A stretch of 9,681 nucleotides of DNA from Thermoproteota archaeon (lineage in GTDB: Archaea > Thermoproteota > EX4484-205 > JAAOZP01), in assembly GCA_026414125.1 (NCBI GenBank), contig JAOAJQ010000036.1, positions 1-9,681 of the forward strand, given 5' to 3'. The position numbers and the translations under genes were made by a program. The notes under the pieces are model-generated. The model worked only from the letters and a program-made list of their open reading frames with translations. It was not told the DNA's origin and did no database searches. Of this stretch, positions 1 through 5,512 are shown piece by piece. How positions within the stretch are numbered: position 1 is the stretch's first letter; each line of letters opens with the position of its first letter.

Positions 1-22
1 CGGAGATGTGTATAAGAGACAG
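1..22. other. Nextera adapter / Tn5 mosaic end (sequencing artefact)
   Basis: Bases 4-22 are exactly the 19-base Tn5 mosaic end used in Nextera libraries, and the preceding CGG matches the last bases of the read-2 adapter arm. Read in frame with the following gene it yields the peptide MCIRDS, a known signature of adapter contamination in predicted proteins. Native sequence begins at about base 23. The apparent ATG start at 6 is therefore not biological, and the true contig edge lies inside the next gene. Confidence 0.97.
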
Positions 23-23
23 C

Positions 24-587
24 TTGGTTGACGATGCAGTAGGGCTGACTGGGTTTAAAGACCCAGAGGAGTATATCTCCTTAGACGATCATTCAGTAAT
101 CCAGAGAATACTCTCAATGGGTGAAGCCACTGAGGAGGCAAGGCTGGCTAAAAGACTTGTAACTGGATATTTAAACAGGTATTTACTAAAATCTGTGTTC
201 GAGATAATGATGCACCATGAGGATCCTCTATATCACTCTTTAATCTCTAGACCATCGCTGCGAGGAGGCCTTGAGAGTGAAATTGCTGAGGAGGCTGGTC
301 TAGCTCCAAGGCTAGTTTTCCTAGACCTTCCTTCAGTCCCCTCACTGCCATACCGTCCTGACTATAGTGGCGAGAAACACAGTGGCTTCGACGTAAAGAT
401 AATAGGAAGGGAGGATTCTGAGAGAATGCCTAAATCGGTTTTCGATGTTTCCCCGATGATTCAATCCTTGAAGGGCTTCATGGGTCTTGCAAGAGTATAC
501 ACTTTTCCAGAACACAGGGAAAGAGTCTTTAAAGCCTCTAAAAGGGTTTTTGGCGAGAAGCCATACTCTTTCAAAATATCTCTTTGA
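24..587 (+). CDS. HD-superfamily phosphohydrolase, C-terminal fragment (5' truncated)
   Basis: About 187 native residues remain, ending with TGA at 585-587. The segment LDDHSVIQRI near the start, the helical EARLAKRLVTGYLNRYLLKSVF stretch (given here as a loose pattern) and the closing G-x-x-R-V-Y-T-F-P-E-H region resemble the part that follows the catalytic HD domain in COG1078-type proteins, the family that includes SAMHD1-like (deoxy)nucleotide phosphohydrolases. The metal-binding H and HD motifs would lie upstream of base 23 and are missing, so activity and substrate cannot be judged. The ATG at 6 belongs to the adapter and must not be used as a start. The gene converges with the isoprenoid operon, with 13 bases between the two stop codons. 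Family assignment is from sequence resemblance only. Confidence 0.7.
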   Translation: MVDDAVGLTGFKDPEEYISLDDHSVIQRILSMGEATEEARLAKRLVTGYLNRYLLKSVFEIMMHHEDPLYHSLISRPSLRGGLESEIAEEAGLAPRLVFLDLPSVPSLPYRPDYSGEKHSGFDVKIIGREDSERMPKSVFDVSPMIQSLKGFMGLARVYTFPEHRERVFKASKRVFGEKPYSFKISL

Positions 588-600
588 GTTTCAAGCAGTG

Positions 601-1002
601 TCAGATGAGTCTCAGTATTCTACCTCTCCTAGCGTCAAGAATGACTGTTTCCCCATTTTCGAACGATGAAAGTATTTTCCGCATATCTGCTAGAACCACA
701 GGTATTCCACCAAGTATTGCTCCGGCGGATATTATATTATCCTCCTGTCCAAGTATTACTCCTGAAGGAGCGACCCCTCTTTTAGCAAGACCGTATATAA
801 CGTAGGAGCCTACTGTGCTCCCCTTGCTGGAAGGAACCGCGAGAATCCTTCTGCACAGATTCACTCCTTCTAAGGGATGGTTCTTCTCAACTATAACTCC
901 AGTTGAAGGATCTACTCCTCCGAAGAAGGATATTGGCTGCCGGCTTATCAGTAGAGCTCCCTTAGCAAAACCCGTGTTAATAACCTTGACCTTTAGAATC
1001 AT
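601..1002 (-). CDS. Phosphomevalonate dehydratase small subunit (AcnX swivel domain, DUF126)
   Basis: This 133-residue protein matches the small AcnX subunit, the swivelling domain that closes over the active site of the large subunit. Seen: a core with GGVDPSTGVIVEKNHPLEG at residues 28-46, then PSSKGSTVGSYV at 57-68. Ser62 in this motif is the expected catalytic base by analogy with the family. A GxxxGxIPVV-type stretch follows near residue 100. The complex dehydrates (R)-5-phosphomevalonate to trans-anhydromevalonate 5-phosphate in the archaeal mevalonate pathway. I chose the ATG at 1002, one base after the large-subunit stop. The reading frame stays open upstream to a TTG at 1026, but that would overlap the large subunit, and GGTGG about 10 bases before the ATG serves as a ribosome site. 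A hydroxyproline dehydratase role is possible for AcnX proteins but does not fit the UbiD partner here. Confidence 0.9.
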   Translation of the reverse strand: MILKVKVINTGFAKGALLISRQPISFFGGVDPSTGVIVEKNHPLEGVNLCRRILAVPSSKGSTVGSYVIYGLAKRGVAPSGVILGQEDNIISAGAILGGIPVVLADMRKILSSFENGETVILDARRGRILRLI

Positions 1003-1003
1003 G

Positions 1004-2161
1004 CTACTTACCACCGTATTCGTCAACCAATTCTTTTAAAGACTTCAGGGTTGTTTTAAGCCTAAGGCTTCCACGTAGGTAGTATGCTGCTTTAACCGAG
1101 TTTGTAATAACGTGTATTCCGCTGTTCTTTAGGCTGCAATGCATGATGCAGGAGTCTTTAAACACTCTAACTCCTTTTTCAAAGAGATCAGTCAATAAGC
1201 CTCTTCGAAAAGCCTCTGAATAAACATTCCGAGAGGTAAAAACCCAAGCTTCCATAGAAAGCTTCTCTATGTTTCTAAGAGCCTCGTGAAAACTCTTAAT
1301 CTCCTCTAGAGACATGTGGGGGCAGCCTGTTACGAAGATCATCCTATTACTGTGAAACAGCGGGGCTTCCTCGGAAAGAATCTTCTTCTCCTCCTCAAGC
1401 TCGGCTCTATCAATAATTATTTTTCTCTTGGGTTTCTTCACCCTTGAGAATCCTGGTGTGAGGTTCTCTATCCAAACCATGGGTGCCGATCCACTAGTGC
1501 CGAAGCCCGCGAGAAGCTGCTTGTAACACAGAATACTTCCAATGCATTTTTTAATTTGGAGATACGGTATTTCAGTTCCAGCTTTCAATCCCATAACATA
1601 TCCGAGAAGACCGCAGTCAACCTCATCCTTAAGCTCACCCTCATATTCGAAGCGAATCTTGGGTTTCTTTCCATTTCGAAGATGTATGCCGGTTCGCACA
1701 GTATAACCGAGTATGGCTGAAGCCAGTGCCGTTAAGCTTCCCTCCTTGTTTGTTGAGGCGCCTATGATTGAATTTGCATATAATGCTGCTGAGCTTTCTG
1801 CCCAAGCTATTTTCTGATTTCTTTTCAACGGATTGTCGAACAGATAAGGTGTGCATGTGAGCGACTCAATCGCCCCAATGTTTTTCAAGCTTCGGATTAT
1901 TCTCTTCTGTTTCTCAACAACCTCTGGGTCGCATTTAATAGCTGAGCTATAATCAACGCAACCGGGGTTTATCGTCGTCCTAACCTTAAACTTTAACCCT
2001 GATCTGCTTAAGTCTTCGAGGAATTCGAGCCCAGCGTCGCCAATATTCAGATAAGAAATTCCTGAGAGGTGTGCACTCGATATCTTAATATATCTTTTCT
2101 TTCCAGTCTGTATTGAATCAAGTATTTTTTTGAACACTTTTTTAGTGACACGTTTCTTCAA
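1004..2161 (-). CDS. Phosphomevalonate dehydratase large subunit (AcnX catalytic, DUF521)
   Basis: A 385-residue AcnX catalytic subunit, normal length for the family. Landmarks are SAHLSGISYLNIGDAGLEFL at residues 29-48, TTINPGCVDYS at 62-72, LTCTPYL at 101-107, the AxSNxxxGAxTxxEGS-like region around 120-142, and VTGCPH near 280. Cys103, Cys280 and Cys338 are candidate [4Fe-4S] ligands, although Cys68 and Cys342 are also present. With the small subunit it removes water from 5-phosphomevalonate; the next operon enzyme decarboxylates the product. The start is TTG at 2159-2161: the frame closes upstream at 2177-2179 and no ATG appears before the middle of the protein. AAGGAG lies about 11 bases upstream, inside the end of the preceding gene. 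One base separates the genes on each side, so translational coupling is likely. Confidence 0.93.
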   Translation of the reverse strand: MKKRVTKKVFKKILDSIQTGKKRYIKISSAHLSGISYLNIGDAGLEFLEDLSRSGLKFKVRTTINPGCVDYSSAIKCDPEVVEKQKRIIRSLKNIGAIESLTCTPYLFDNPLKRNQKIAWAESSAALYANSIIGASTNKEGSLTALASAILGYTVRTGIHLRNGKKPKIRFEYEGELKDEVDCGLLGYVMGLKAGTEIPYLQIKKCIGSILCYKQLLAGFGTSGSAPMVWIENLTPGFSRVKKPKRKIIIDRAELEEEKKILSEEAPLFHSNRMIFVTGCPHMSLEEIKSFHEALRNIEKLSMEAWVFTSRNVYSEAFRRGLLTDLFEKGVRVFKDSCIMHCSLKNSGIHVITNSVKAAYYLRGSLRLKTTLKSLKELVDEYGGK

Positions 2162-2162
2162 C

Positions 2163-3443
2163 TTACATTTCGCTCCTTAAGAAACGCTTCCTGTCAATCC
2201 CGATTGGGAGGGTTAAGTCTAAGCCCCATTTTGAGGTTAACAGCTTCTCTTGGTCACTGGAAGGGTCTAATGAGGATCCGTGCATCGCTTCAAAAAAGTA
2301 AAACTTCCGTTTATCCTGAAACCTTGTAGCCAGCGCGAAATCCACATCCTCGTAACTCCCTGGGTTTATGTCATCATCTACCACAATGATTCCTTTCACA
2401 GAACCATGTGCCTCCATCACGAGCCTTATGACCTTAAAAGGCTCATCATCATGTTTCTTCGAAATGCTTACGAAGCAGTGAAGCCATCCTCCTGAGCCGC
2501 TTGAAAGCCAGACATCCTTAATATCAACATCGTTTTCCACAAGCCTCTCCCTTATCTTAACTTCCGCCGGGTATCCCATGAGCAGTTTATGTTCAAACCC
2601 TCCTGGGAGTATCGCATGGTAAATCGGATTTTCATTCCAATAGACTTTATCAATCTCAATAACCGGTTGTTCCCTCGGCTTATCGGGTAGTCCAAGTATA
2701 TCGGTCATCCATTCCCTAGCGGTTAGATCTATCCTTATTCTGCCTTCAAAAACATATTCGGACTCAATGGGCACTGGCAGGTCGCCACCGTCAAAATACG
2801 TGACTTCAAGCGGATTATTGTTTAATGCTCCTGCATAATCTATCTCCGAAACTTCTTTCGGCAACTGAGTTGAAGCAGACAAGATTATGTGCAGAGGTGT
2901 GCCGATCAGAATAGCCACTTTCAATTCCCTTCCACAAGCCTTCTGCTTCATGAATATCTGGTGTAAATGTCTTCCCTCAACCATCCTCACAGCAAACATG
3001 TTTGAACCAAGATATAGAAGCCTGTGTACCGACATGTTGACAACGCCATCCTCAGGGTCCCTAGCCACGATTATGGAGCTGGTAACATACTTTCCAGCAT
3101 CATCCCTATAGTATTTTAATAAGGGTAATCTGGAAATTCTGCTGGAGTCAGACGTTCCACTCCAACAATAGTTCCTCTCCACTGGTTTAACAGGGTTTCG
3201 CTTAGCCTTGGAAACACGGTTGAACAAGGTTCCCTTCTCAGTTTTCATCAGCTTCTCCACTCTGCCACGAGTAGAGTAGAGGTTTGCTATCAACGGATCC
3301 TTGCCTTCGAAAGGCTCTTTAAACAGAATGGTCTGCGGGTCACTTTCCCTTATTATAATTGGAACCAGAGCTTCAGGATGGTTTTCCGAATCTAGGATAA
3401 TCTCGTCGCCAAGCTCCTTCACGTAGTCTCCTATCCTAACCAT
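2163..3443 (-). CDS. UbiD-family decarboxylase, probable anhydromevalonate phosphate decarboxylase
   Basis: A 426-residue UbiD-fold protein spanning the full family length. Seen: an N-terminal region with a YVTSSIIVARDPEDG segment near 120, NMSVHRLLYLG at 136-146 with Arg141 as the likely catalytic arginine, VAILIGTPLHIILSAS in the middle, EYVFEGRIRID at 229-239 supplying paired glutamates (Glu229, Glu233), and VVDDDINP near residue 355. The family uses prenylated FMN made by a UbiX-type enzyme, which is not encoded here. Because the next two genes encode phosphomevalonate dehydratase, the inferred reaction is decarboxylation of trans-anhydromevalonate 5-phosphate to isopentenyl phosphate, which a kinase then converts to IPP. 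It is first in the operon. ATG at 3441-3443 has no clear ribosome site but has a TATA-like box 25 bases upstream, which suggests a leaderless mRNA. A different aromatic or enoic acid substrate cannot be excluded from sequence alone. Confidence 0.9.
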   Translation of the reverse strand: MVRIGDYVKELGDEIILDSENHPEALVPIIIRESDPQTILFKEPFEGKDPLIANLYSTRGRVEKLMKTEKGTLFNRVSKAKRNPVKPVERNYCWSGTSDSSRISRLPLLKYYRDDAGKYVTSSIIVARDPEDGVVNMSVHRLLYLGSNMFAVRMVEGRHLHQIFMKQKACGRELKVAILIGTPLHIILSASTQLPKEVSEIDYAGALNNNPLEVTYFDGGDLPVPIESEYVFEGRIRIDLTAREWMTDILGLPDKPREQPVIEIDKVYWNENPIYHAILPGGFEHKLLMGYPAEVKIRERLVENDVDIKDVWLSSGSGGWLHCFVSISKKHDDEPFKVIRLVMEAHGSVKGIIVVDDDINPGSYEDVDFALATRFQDKRKFYFFEAMHGSSLDPSSDQEKLLTSKWGLDLTLPIGIDRKRFLRSEM

Positions 3444-3471
3444 GCTGGTTATATGATAATCATGCTGATTA
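3438..3471. repeat. Direct and inverted repeats between TATA box and start codon (candidate operator)
   Basis: CATGCTGGTTA at 3441-3451 and CATGCTGATTA at 3461-3471 are 10/11 identical direct repeats exactly 20 bases apart, about two helical turns. Between and across them lie two perfect inverted repeats: ATGAT-A-ATCAT at 3453-3463, and AACCA-TGC-TGGTT at 3438-3450, which covers the start codon. Together they fill the space between the TATA-like box and the initiation site of the operon, where archaeal repressors commonly bind. The repeats are directly visible; regulator binding is inference. Confidence 0.5.
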
Positions 3472-3474
3472 AAA
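3469..3474 (-). promoter_or_regulatory. TATA-like box for the leftward isoprenoid operon
   Basis: On the minus strand this reads TTTTAA and ends 25 bases before the ATG at 3443. That spacing places transcription start at or next to the start codon, the usual geometry for archaeal leaderless mRNAs, and the gene lacks an obvious ribosome site. Position and composition are seen; promoter activity is inferred. Confidence 0.5.
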
Positions 3475-3500
3475 GGGTTCTTGAAAGAGTTGGAAAAGAG

Positions 3501-3507
3501 TTTAATA
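3501..3507 (+). promoter_or_regulatory. Possible TATA box for the RadB-like/carS unit
   Basis: The TTTAATA at 3501-3507 lies about 38 bases before the ATG at 3545, so a transcript could start near 3530 with a short leader. AAGGT at 3536-3540 would then be a close ribosome site. A second A/T-rich stretch at 3522-3529 is too near the ATG for the usual TATA spacing. Assignment is tentative. Confidence 0.35.
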
Positions 3508-3544
3508 CGTTGGAAAACGACCTTTTTAAGGTAAAAGGTTGAAT

Positions 3545-4210
3545 ATGCGGTTTGAAGAAGGAGCTGTAAGCCTGAGCGGTAAGACGATTCTTCTCTACGG
3601 AGAATACTCTAGGGTTTTCCCATTCATATTCCGACTTATTAGGGTGAATAAGGATTCCACACTGCTTTTTCTGGATGGTTTTAACATGAGAACAATGGTT
3701 AAAGAAGCGTATTCCCTCAGCCCCCAAGATCTCTCTCGAATTATTTTTTCCAAGTTTGAAAGCCTTGTGGAGCTTGATAAAGCGCTTGAACAATCAGAGG
3801 CAATGCTTCTTAACAAGGGCTCCTTTAAGCTTCTTATAGCGGGCTCTCTGACGAACATATATCTCCGCGAAATATCGTTGCACGATTCTTCCTCCCACTC
3901 CAACATTCTTTATCTTCTCAACAAGACCCTCGCTTTCTTCTCATTCCTATCTAAAAAATATGGTTGCACAGTTATTCTTATTGGTCCAGGTGAAGAACTG
4001 AACGGCTCGATCAACATTCCGGCTAAAAGAATCTTTCTATACTGGGTGGATTACATCTTGGAGATACGTAAATGCAGTGTTGGCGGGACGCTTGGAGAGT
4101 TAAGTGGGAGAACCGGAGTTAAAACTAGAATTTGCATTTTTCCAGAAGGATTAAAAGATGCTGGTGAAGTATTTGAGTGCAACGAGAATGCTTGTCCAAG
4201 AAATGTTTGA
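3545..4210 (+). CDS. RadB/RecA-like protein with degenerate ATPase motifs
   Basis: A 221-residue protein from ATG 3545; a TTG two codons earlier at 3539 is possible, but AAGGT just before favours the ATG. The order of segments resembles the core of RadB-type recombinase paralogs: a strand and loop at residues 15-27 where the P-loop should be, a second strand LLFLDGFN at 40-47, a helical stretch, the strand KLLIAGSLTNIYL at 95-107 where Walker B is expected, VILIGPGEE, and a C-terminal segment RIFLYWVDYILEIRK resembling the RadB end. The P-loop glycines and the GK(T/S) pair are replaced by LYGEYSRVF, and the Walker B acidic residue is absent, so ATP hydrolysis is unlikely. It overlaps carS by 53 bases. 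Function is unknown; a structural or regulatory pseudo-ATPase is my inference. Length fits RadB (about 220-235 residues), but the family call is moderate. Confidence 0.6.
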   Translation: MRFEEGAVSLSGKTILLYGEYSRVFPFIFRLIRVNKDSTLLFLDGFNMRTMVKEAYSLSPQDLSRIIFSKFESLVELDKALEQSEAMLLNKGSFKLLIAGSLTNIYLREISLHDSSSHSNILYLLNKTLAFFSFLSKKYGCTVILIGPGEELNGSINIPAKRIFLYWVDYILEIRKCSVGGTLGELSGRTGVKTRICIFPEGLKDAGEVFECNENACPRNV

Positions 4211-4679
4211 ACTAGGGATCCGAGGGCTGATTTTTTATTCTTCAGCCTATGCTGCCAACGCCTCTGCACTCCTTTTCAAAGGCAGGAGACAAATCGATTT
4301 GGGAAGAGTTTTCATAGATGGTAGGCCGATCTTTGGAAGTGGCAAAACTTTCAAAGGCTTCTTCCTCGGCCTGGTCATTGGGACTCTCACGGGAAGCATT
4401 GTAGGCAATTCAGTTATAGCGTCGTTTCTCACAAGTCTTGGGGCATTGCTGGGAGATCTGGCTGGTGCTTTCATTAAAAGAAGGCTTTCGATAAAGCCGG
4501 GTGATCCAGCACCTGTTCTCGACCAGTTTGACTTTATGCTTGGTGCAACACTCTTGTCGCAGCCTTGGAATTATTTGGATCCTCGTGCAATCATAATAAT
4601 TATGGCTTTAACACCGGCAGTCCATTTGGTTTCAAATTTCTCAGCCTTTCTCCTTAAAATAAAGAAGGTGCCGTGGTGA
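4158..4679 (+). CDS. carS: CDP-archaeol synthase
   Basis: A 173-residue integral membrane enzyme that transfers CMP from CTP to 2,3-di-O-geranylgeranylglyceryl phosphate, giving CDP-archaeol for polar head-group attachment. Diagnostic segments are AYAANASALLF at residues 30-40, IDLGRVFIDGRPIFGSGKTF at 46-65, GALLGDLAGAFIKRR at 95-109 and PGDPAPVLDQFDFMLGA at 114-130; these conserved Asp, Gly and Lys residues form the CTP/metal site in the family. About five hydrophobic segments are visible, the last near residues 143-168. I chose ATG 4158 because AAGGA at 4146-4150 precedes it by seven bases. ATG 4188 or 4203 would shorten the protein to 163 or 158 residues and reduce the overlap with the upstream gene, and either could be the true start. 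The stop is 11 bases from the convergent membrane-protein stop. Confidence 0.93.
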   Translation: MLVKYLSATRMLVQEMFELGIRGLIFYSSAYAANASALLFKGRRQIDLGRVFIDGRPIFGSGKTFKGFFLGLVIGTLTGSIVGNSVIASFLTSLGALLGDLAGAFIKRRLSIKPGDPAPVLDQFDFMLGATLLSQPWNYLDPRAIIIIMALTPAVHLVSNFSAFLLKIKKVPW

Positions 4680-4684
4680 GACCA

Positions 4685-4724
4685 GCTCGTCTACCTTAAG
4701 GCGGTTGACTTAAGGTAATCGAGC
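4685..4724. terminator. 40-base imperfect palindrome at a convergent gene end
   Basis: Inner arms TACCTTAAG (4692-4700) and CTTAAGGTA (4709-4717) pair perfectly around an 8-base loop. After a 2x2 mismatch the outer arms GCTCG (4685-4689) and CGAGC (4720-4724) pair again, giving 14 base pairs in total. It lies just after carS and includes the last codons and stop of the minus-strand gene. A bidirectional terminator or RNA 3'-end stabilising hairpin is plausible. On the minus strand a T-rich stretch follows about 20 bases further on (complement of 4651-4668). Archaeal termination mainly uses T-runs, so the role is uncertain. Confidence 0.5.
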
Positions 4725-5155
4725 CCAACTATCATCAGCAGAGACATTGTTAAGAGAATTATTCCAAATATTATGATCGTGTTCTTCTGGGAAACCGTTC
4801 TCGACCCTCTGACTAGTAGAATTGTTCCCATTCCTGCGAAAAGATAGGAGATAAGTACGTAAATCATCTCTAAGCCTGTTTGCGAAAGGTAATCGCCTAA
4901 AGCCCTAGGAATGTAGAAGTATACGCCGTAGCCATAGGACGATAAATCTATCATCCATGGAACCGCCTGAAAGTAAGTAATCACATAGGTTGCTCCTGAC
5001 AGGAAGACCCCTATGGCGACGGTTAACCCTATCAGGATGACCATGTTTACAAATTCTCCTCTACGTACTCCACTCGCCTTCTCACTCCACTTCCTTATTT
5101 TCTCCATCAAGTATTCTGGAAACAGCAGTGGGTTCATATGCTGGATTTCTGTCAT
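4691..5155 (-). CDS. Three-TM membrane protein of unknown function
   Basis: I do not recognise a named family for this 154-residue protein. A basic amphipathic N-terminus (residues 14-34) leads to a hydrophobic segment at 36-59. A 35-residue loop rich in Tyr and Gly (YGYGVYFYIPRALGDYLSQT, 74-93) follows, then two more hydrophobic segments at about 95-115 and 125-145. The short linker between TM2 and TM3 is RGSRTVSQKN. The positive N-terminus suggests that the long loop faces outside. I have an impression of similar short archaeal proteins with a loop containing Q-T-x-x-E before TM2, but cannot name them. ATG 5155 is taken as the start; ATG 5137 is a near alternative. It is transcribed alone, diverging from the zinc-finger gene. 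The TAG stop lies inside the palindrome. A part in surface or glycosylation machinery is only a guess from aglB nearby. Confidence 0.72.
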   Translation of the reverse strand: MTEIQHMNPLLFPEYLMEKIRKWSEKASGVRRGEFVNMVILIGLTVAIGVFLSGATYVITYFQAVPWMIDLSSYGYGVYFYIPRALGDYLSQTGLEMIYVLISYLFAGMGTILLVRGSRTVSQKNTIIIFGIILLTMSLLMIVGLDYLKSTALR

Positions 5156-5184
5156 GAAATAGTAATTTAAGCCTTTCCTCTTTT

Positions 5185-5200
5185 CTAAAAAGGTTTTAAA
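5185..5200. promoter_or_regulatory. Divergent TATA-like elements
   Basis: The 69-base gap between the membrane-protein and zinc-finger genes holds CTAAAAAGG (5185-5193; CCTTTTTAG on the minus strand, about 30 bases before ATG 5155) and TTTTAAA (5194-5200; 24 bases before ATG 5225 on the plus strand). They sit side by side, so the two units may share one promoter island. The boxes are seen; which box serves which direction is inferred. Confidence 0.4.
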
Positions 5201-5215
5201 CTGCTATATATTGTT

Positions 5216-5220
5216 GGAGG
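5216..5220 (+). promoter_or_regulatory. Shine-Dalgarno site GGAGG
   Basis: A strong GGAGG sits four bases before ATG 5225 and settles the start of the zinc-finger gene. It is the clearest ribosome site in the window. For it to be used, transcription must start upstream of the position implied by the TTTTAAA box at 5194-5200, which points to the more upstream A/T element at 5185-5193. Confidence 0.6.
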
Positions 5221-5224
5221 CCTG

Positions 5225-5512
5225 ATGGAAACCAGTTCTGAAAAATGCATGGCCTGTGGAAGGAATGTTGAAACAGGGTCTAAACTGCCCTTCTGCAGGC
5301 TTCACTCGGAAGCTTATAGAAATATTATTAAGAACTATGAAAATTGGAAGAACGCCTATGGTGATTTAACACCGGAGGAGTTTCTTAGAAAACTGGAGAA
5401 CAATGATTATACGGGTAAATGGGTTAAGGAGGTTGCACGTGTCATTCTTTCAAACCGCGGTTTGCTTGACTTTTTACTGAACGATCTGTCTTACTCGAGC
5501 AGGAAGGATTGA
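5225..5512 (+). CDS. Small zinc-finger-like protein of unknown function
   Basis: A 95-residue protein with an N-terminal CMAC...CRLH module: Cys8, Cys11, Cys24 and His27 in a C-x2-C-x12-C-x2-H arrangement that should bind one zinc ion. The rest is a helical, charged domain with NWKNAYGDLTPEEFLRKLE in the middle and TGKWVKEVARVIL near the end. I recall similar uncharacterised archaeal proteins with a zinc knuckle followed by a W-x-x-A-Y-G segment, but no function. The start is set by GGAGG four bases upstream. Its last 71 bases overlap the 3' end of topA on the other strand, and the shared segment contains a 14-base perfect palindrome. No signal peptide or membrane segment is seen, so it is probably cytoplasmic. 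Nucleic-acid or protein binding is possible but unproven. Confidence 0.78.
   Translation: METSSEKCMACGRNVETGSKLPFCRLHSEAYRNIIKNYENWKNAYGDLTPEEFLRKLENNDYTGKWVKEVARVILSNRGLLDFLLNDLSYSSRKD

Noticed and set aside
6..23. ATG-initiated N-terminus MCIRDS of the first gene
   Set aside because: It is translated adapter sequence, so it is neither a native start nor a peptide.
1003..1026. Upstream TTG start giving the AcnX small subunit eight more residues
   Set aside because: It overlaps the large-subunit end, and the ATG at 1002 has a ribosome site and matches the usual family N-terminus.
1004..2161. AcnX large subunit as aconitase or hydroxyproline dehydratase
   Set aside because: The separate large/small AcnX layout next to a UbiD-type decarboxylase in an archaeon fits phosphomevalonate dehydratase better.
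3449..3793. Minus-strand open frame opposite the RadB-like gene
   Set aside because: It is the antisense shadow of a better-supported gene, has no ribosome site, and its product resembles nothing I recognise.
3545..4210. Functional RadA/RadB recombinase
   Set aside because: The Walker A lysine and Walker B acid are absent, so only a degenerate relative can be claimed.
5205..5210. TATATA as the promoter of the zinc-finger gene
   Set aside because: It is only 15 bases before the ATG, too close for TATA-directed initiation upstream of the ribosome site.
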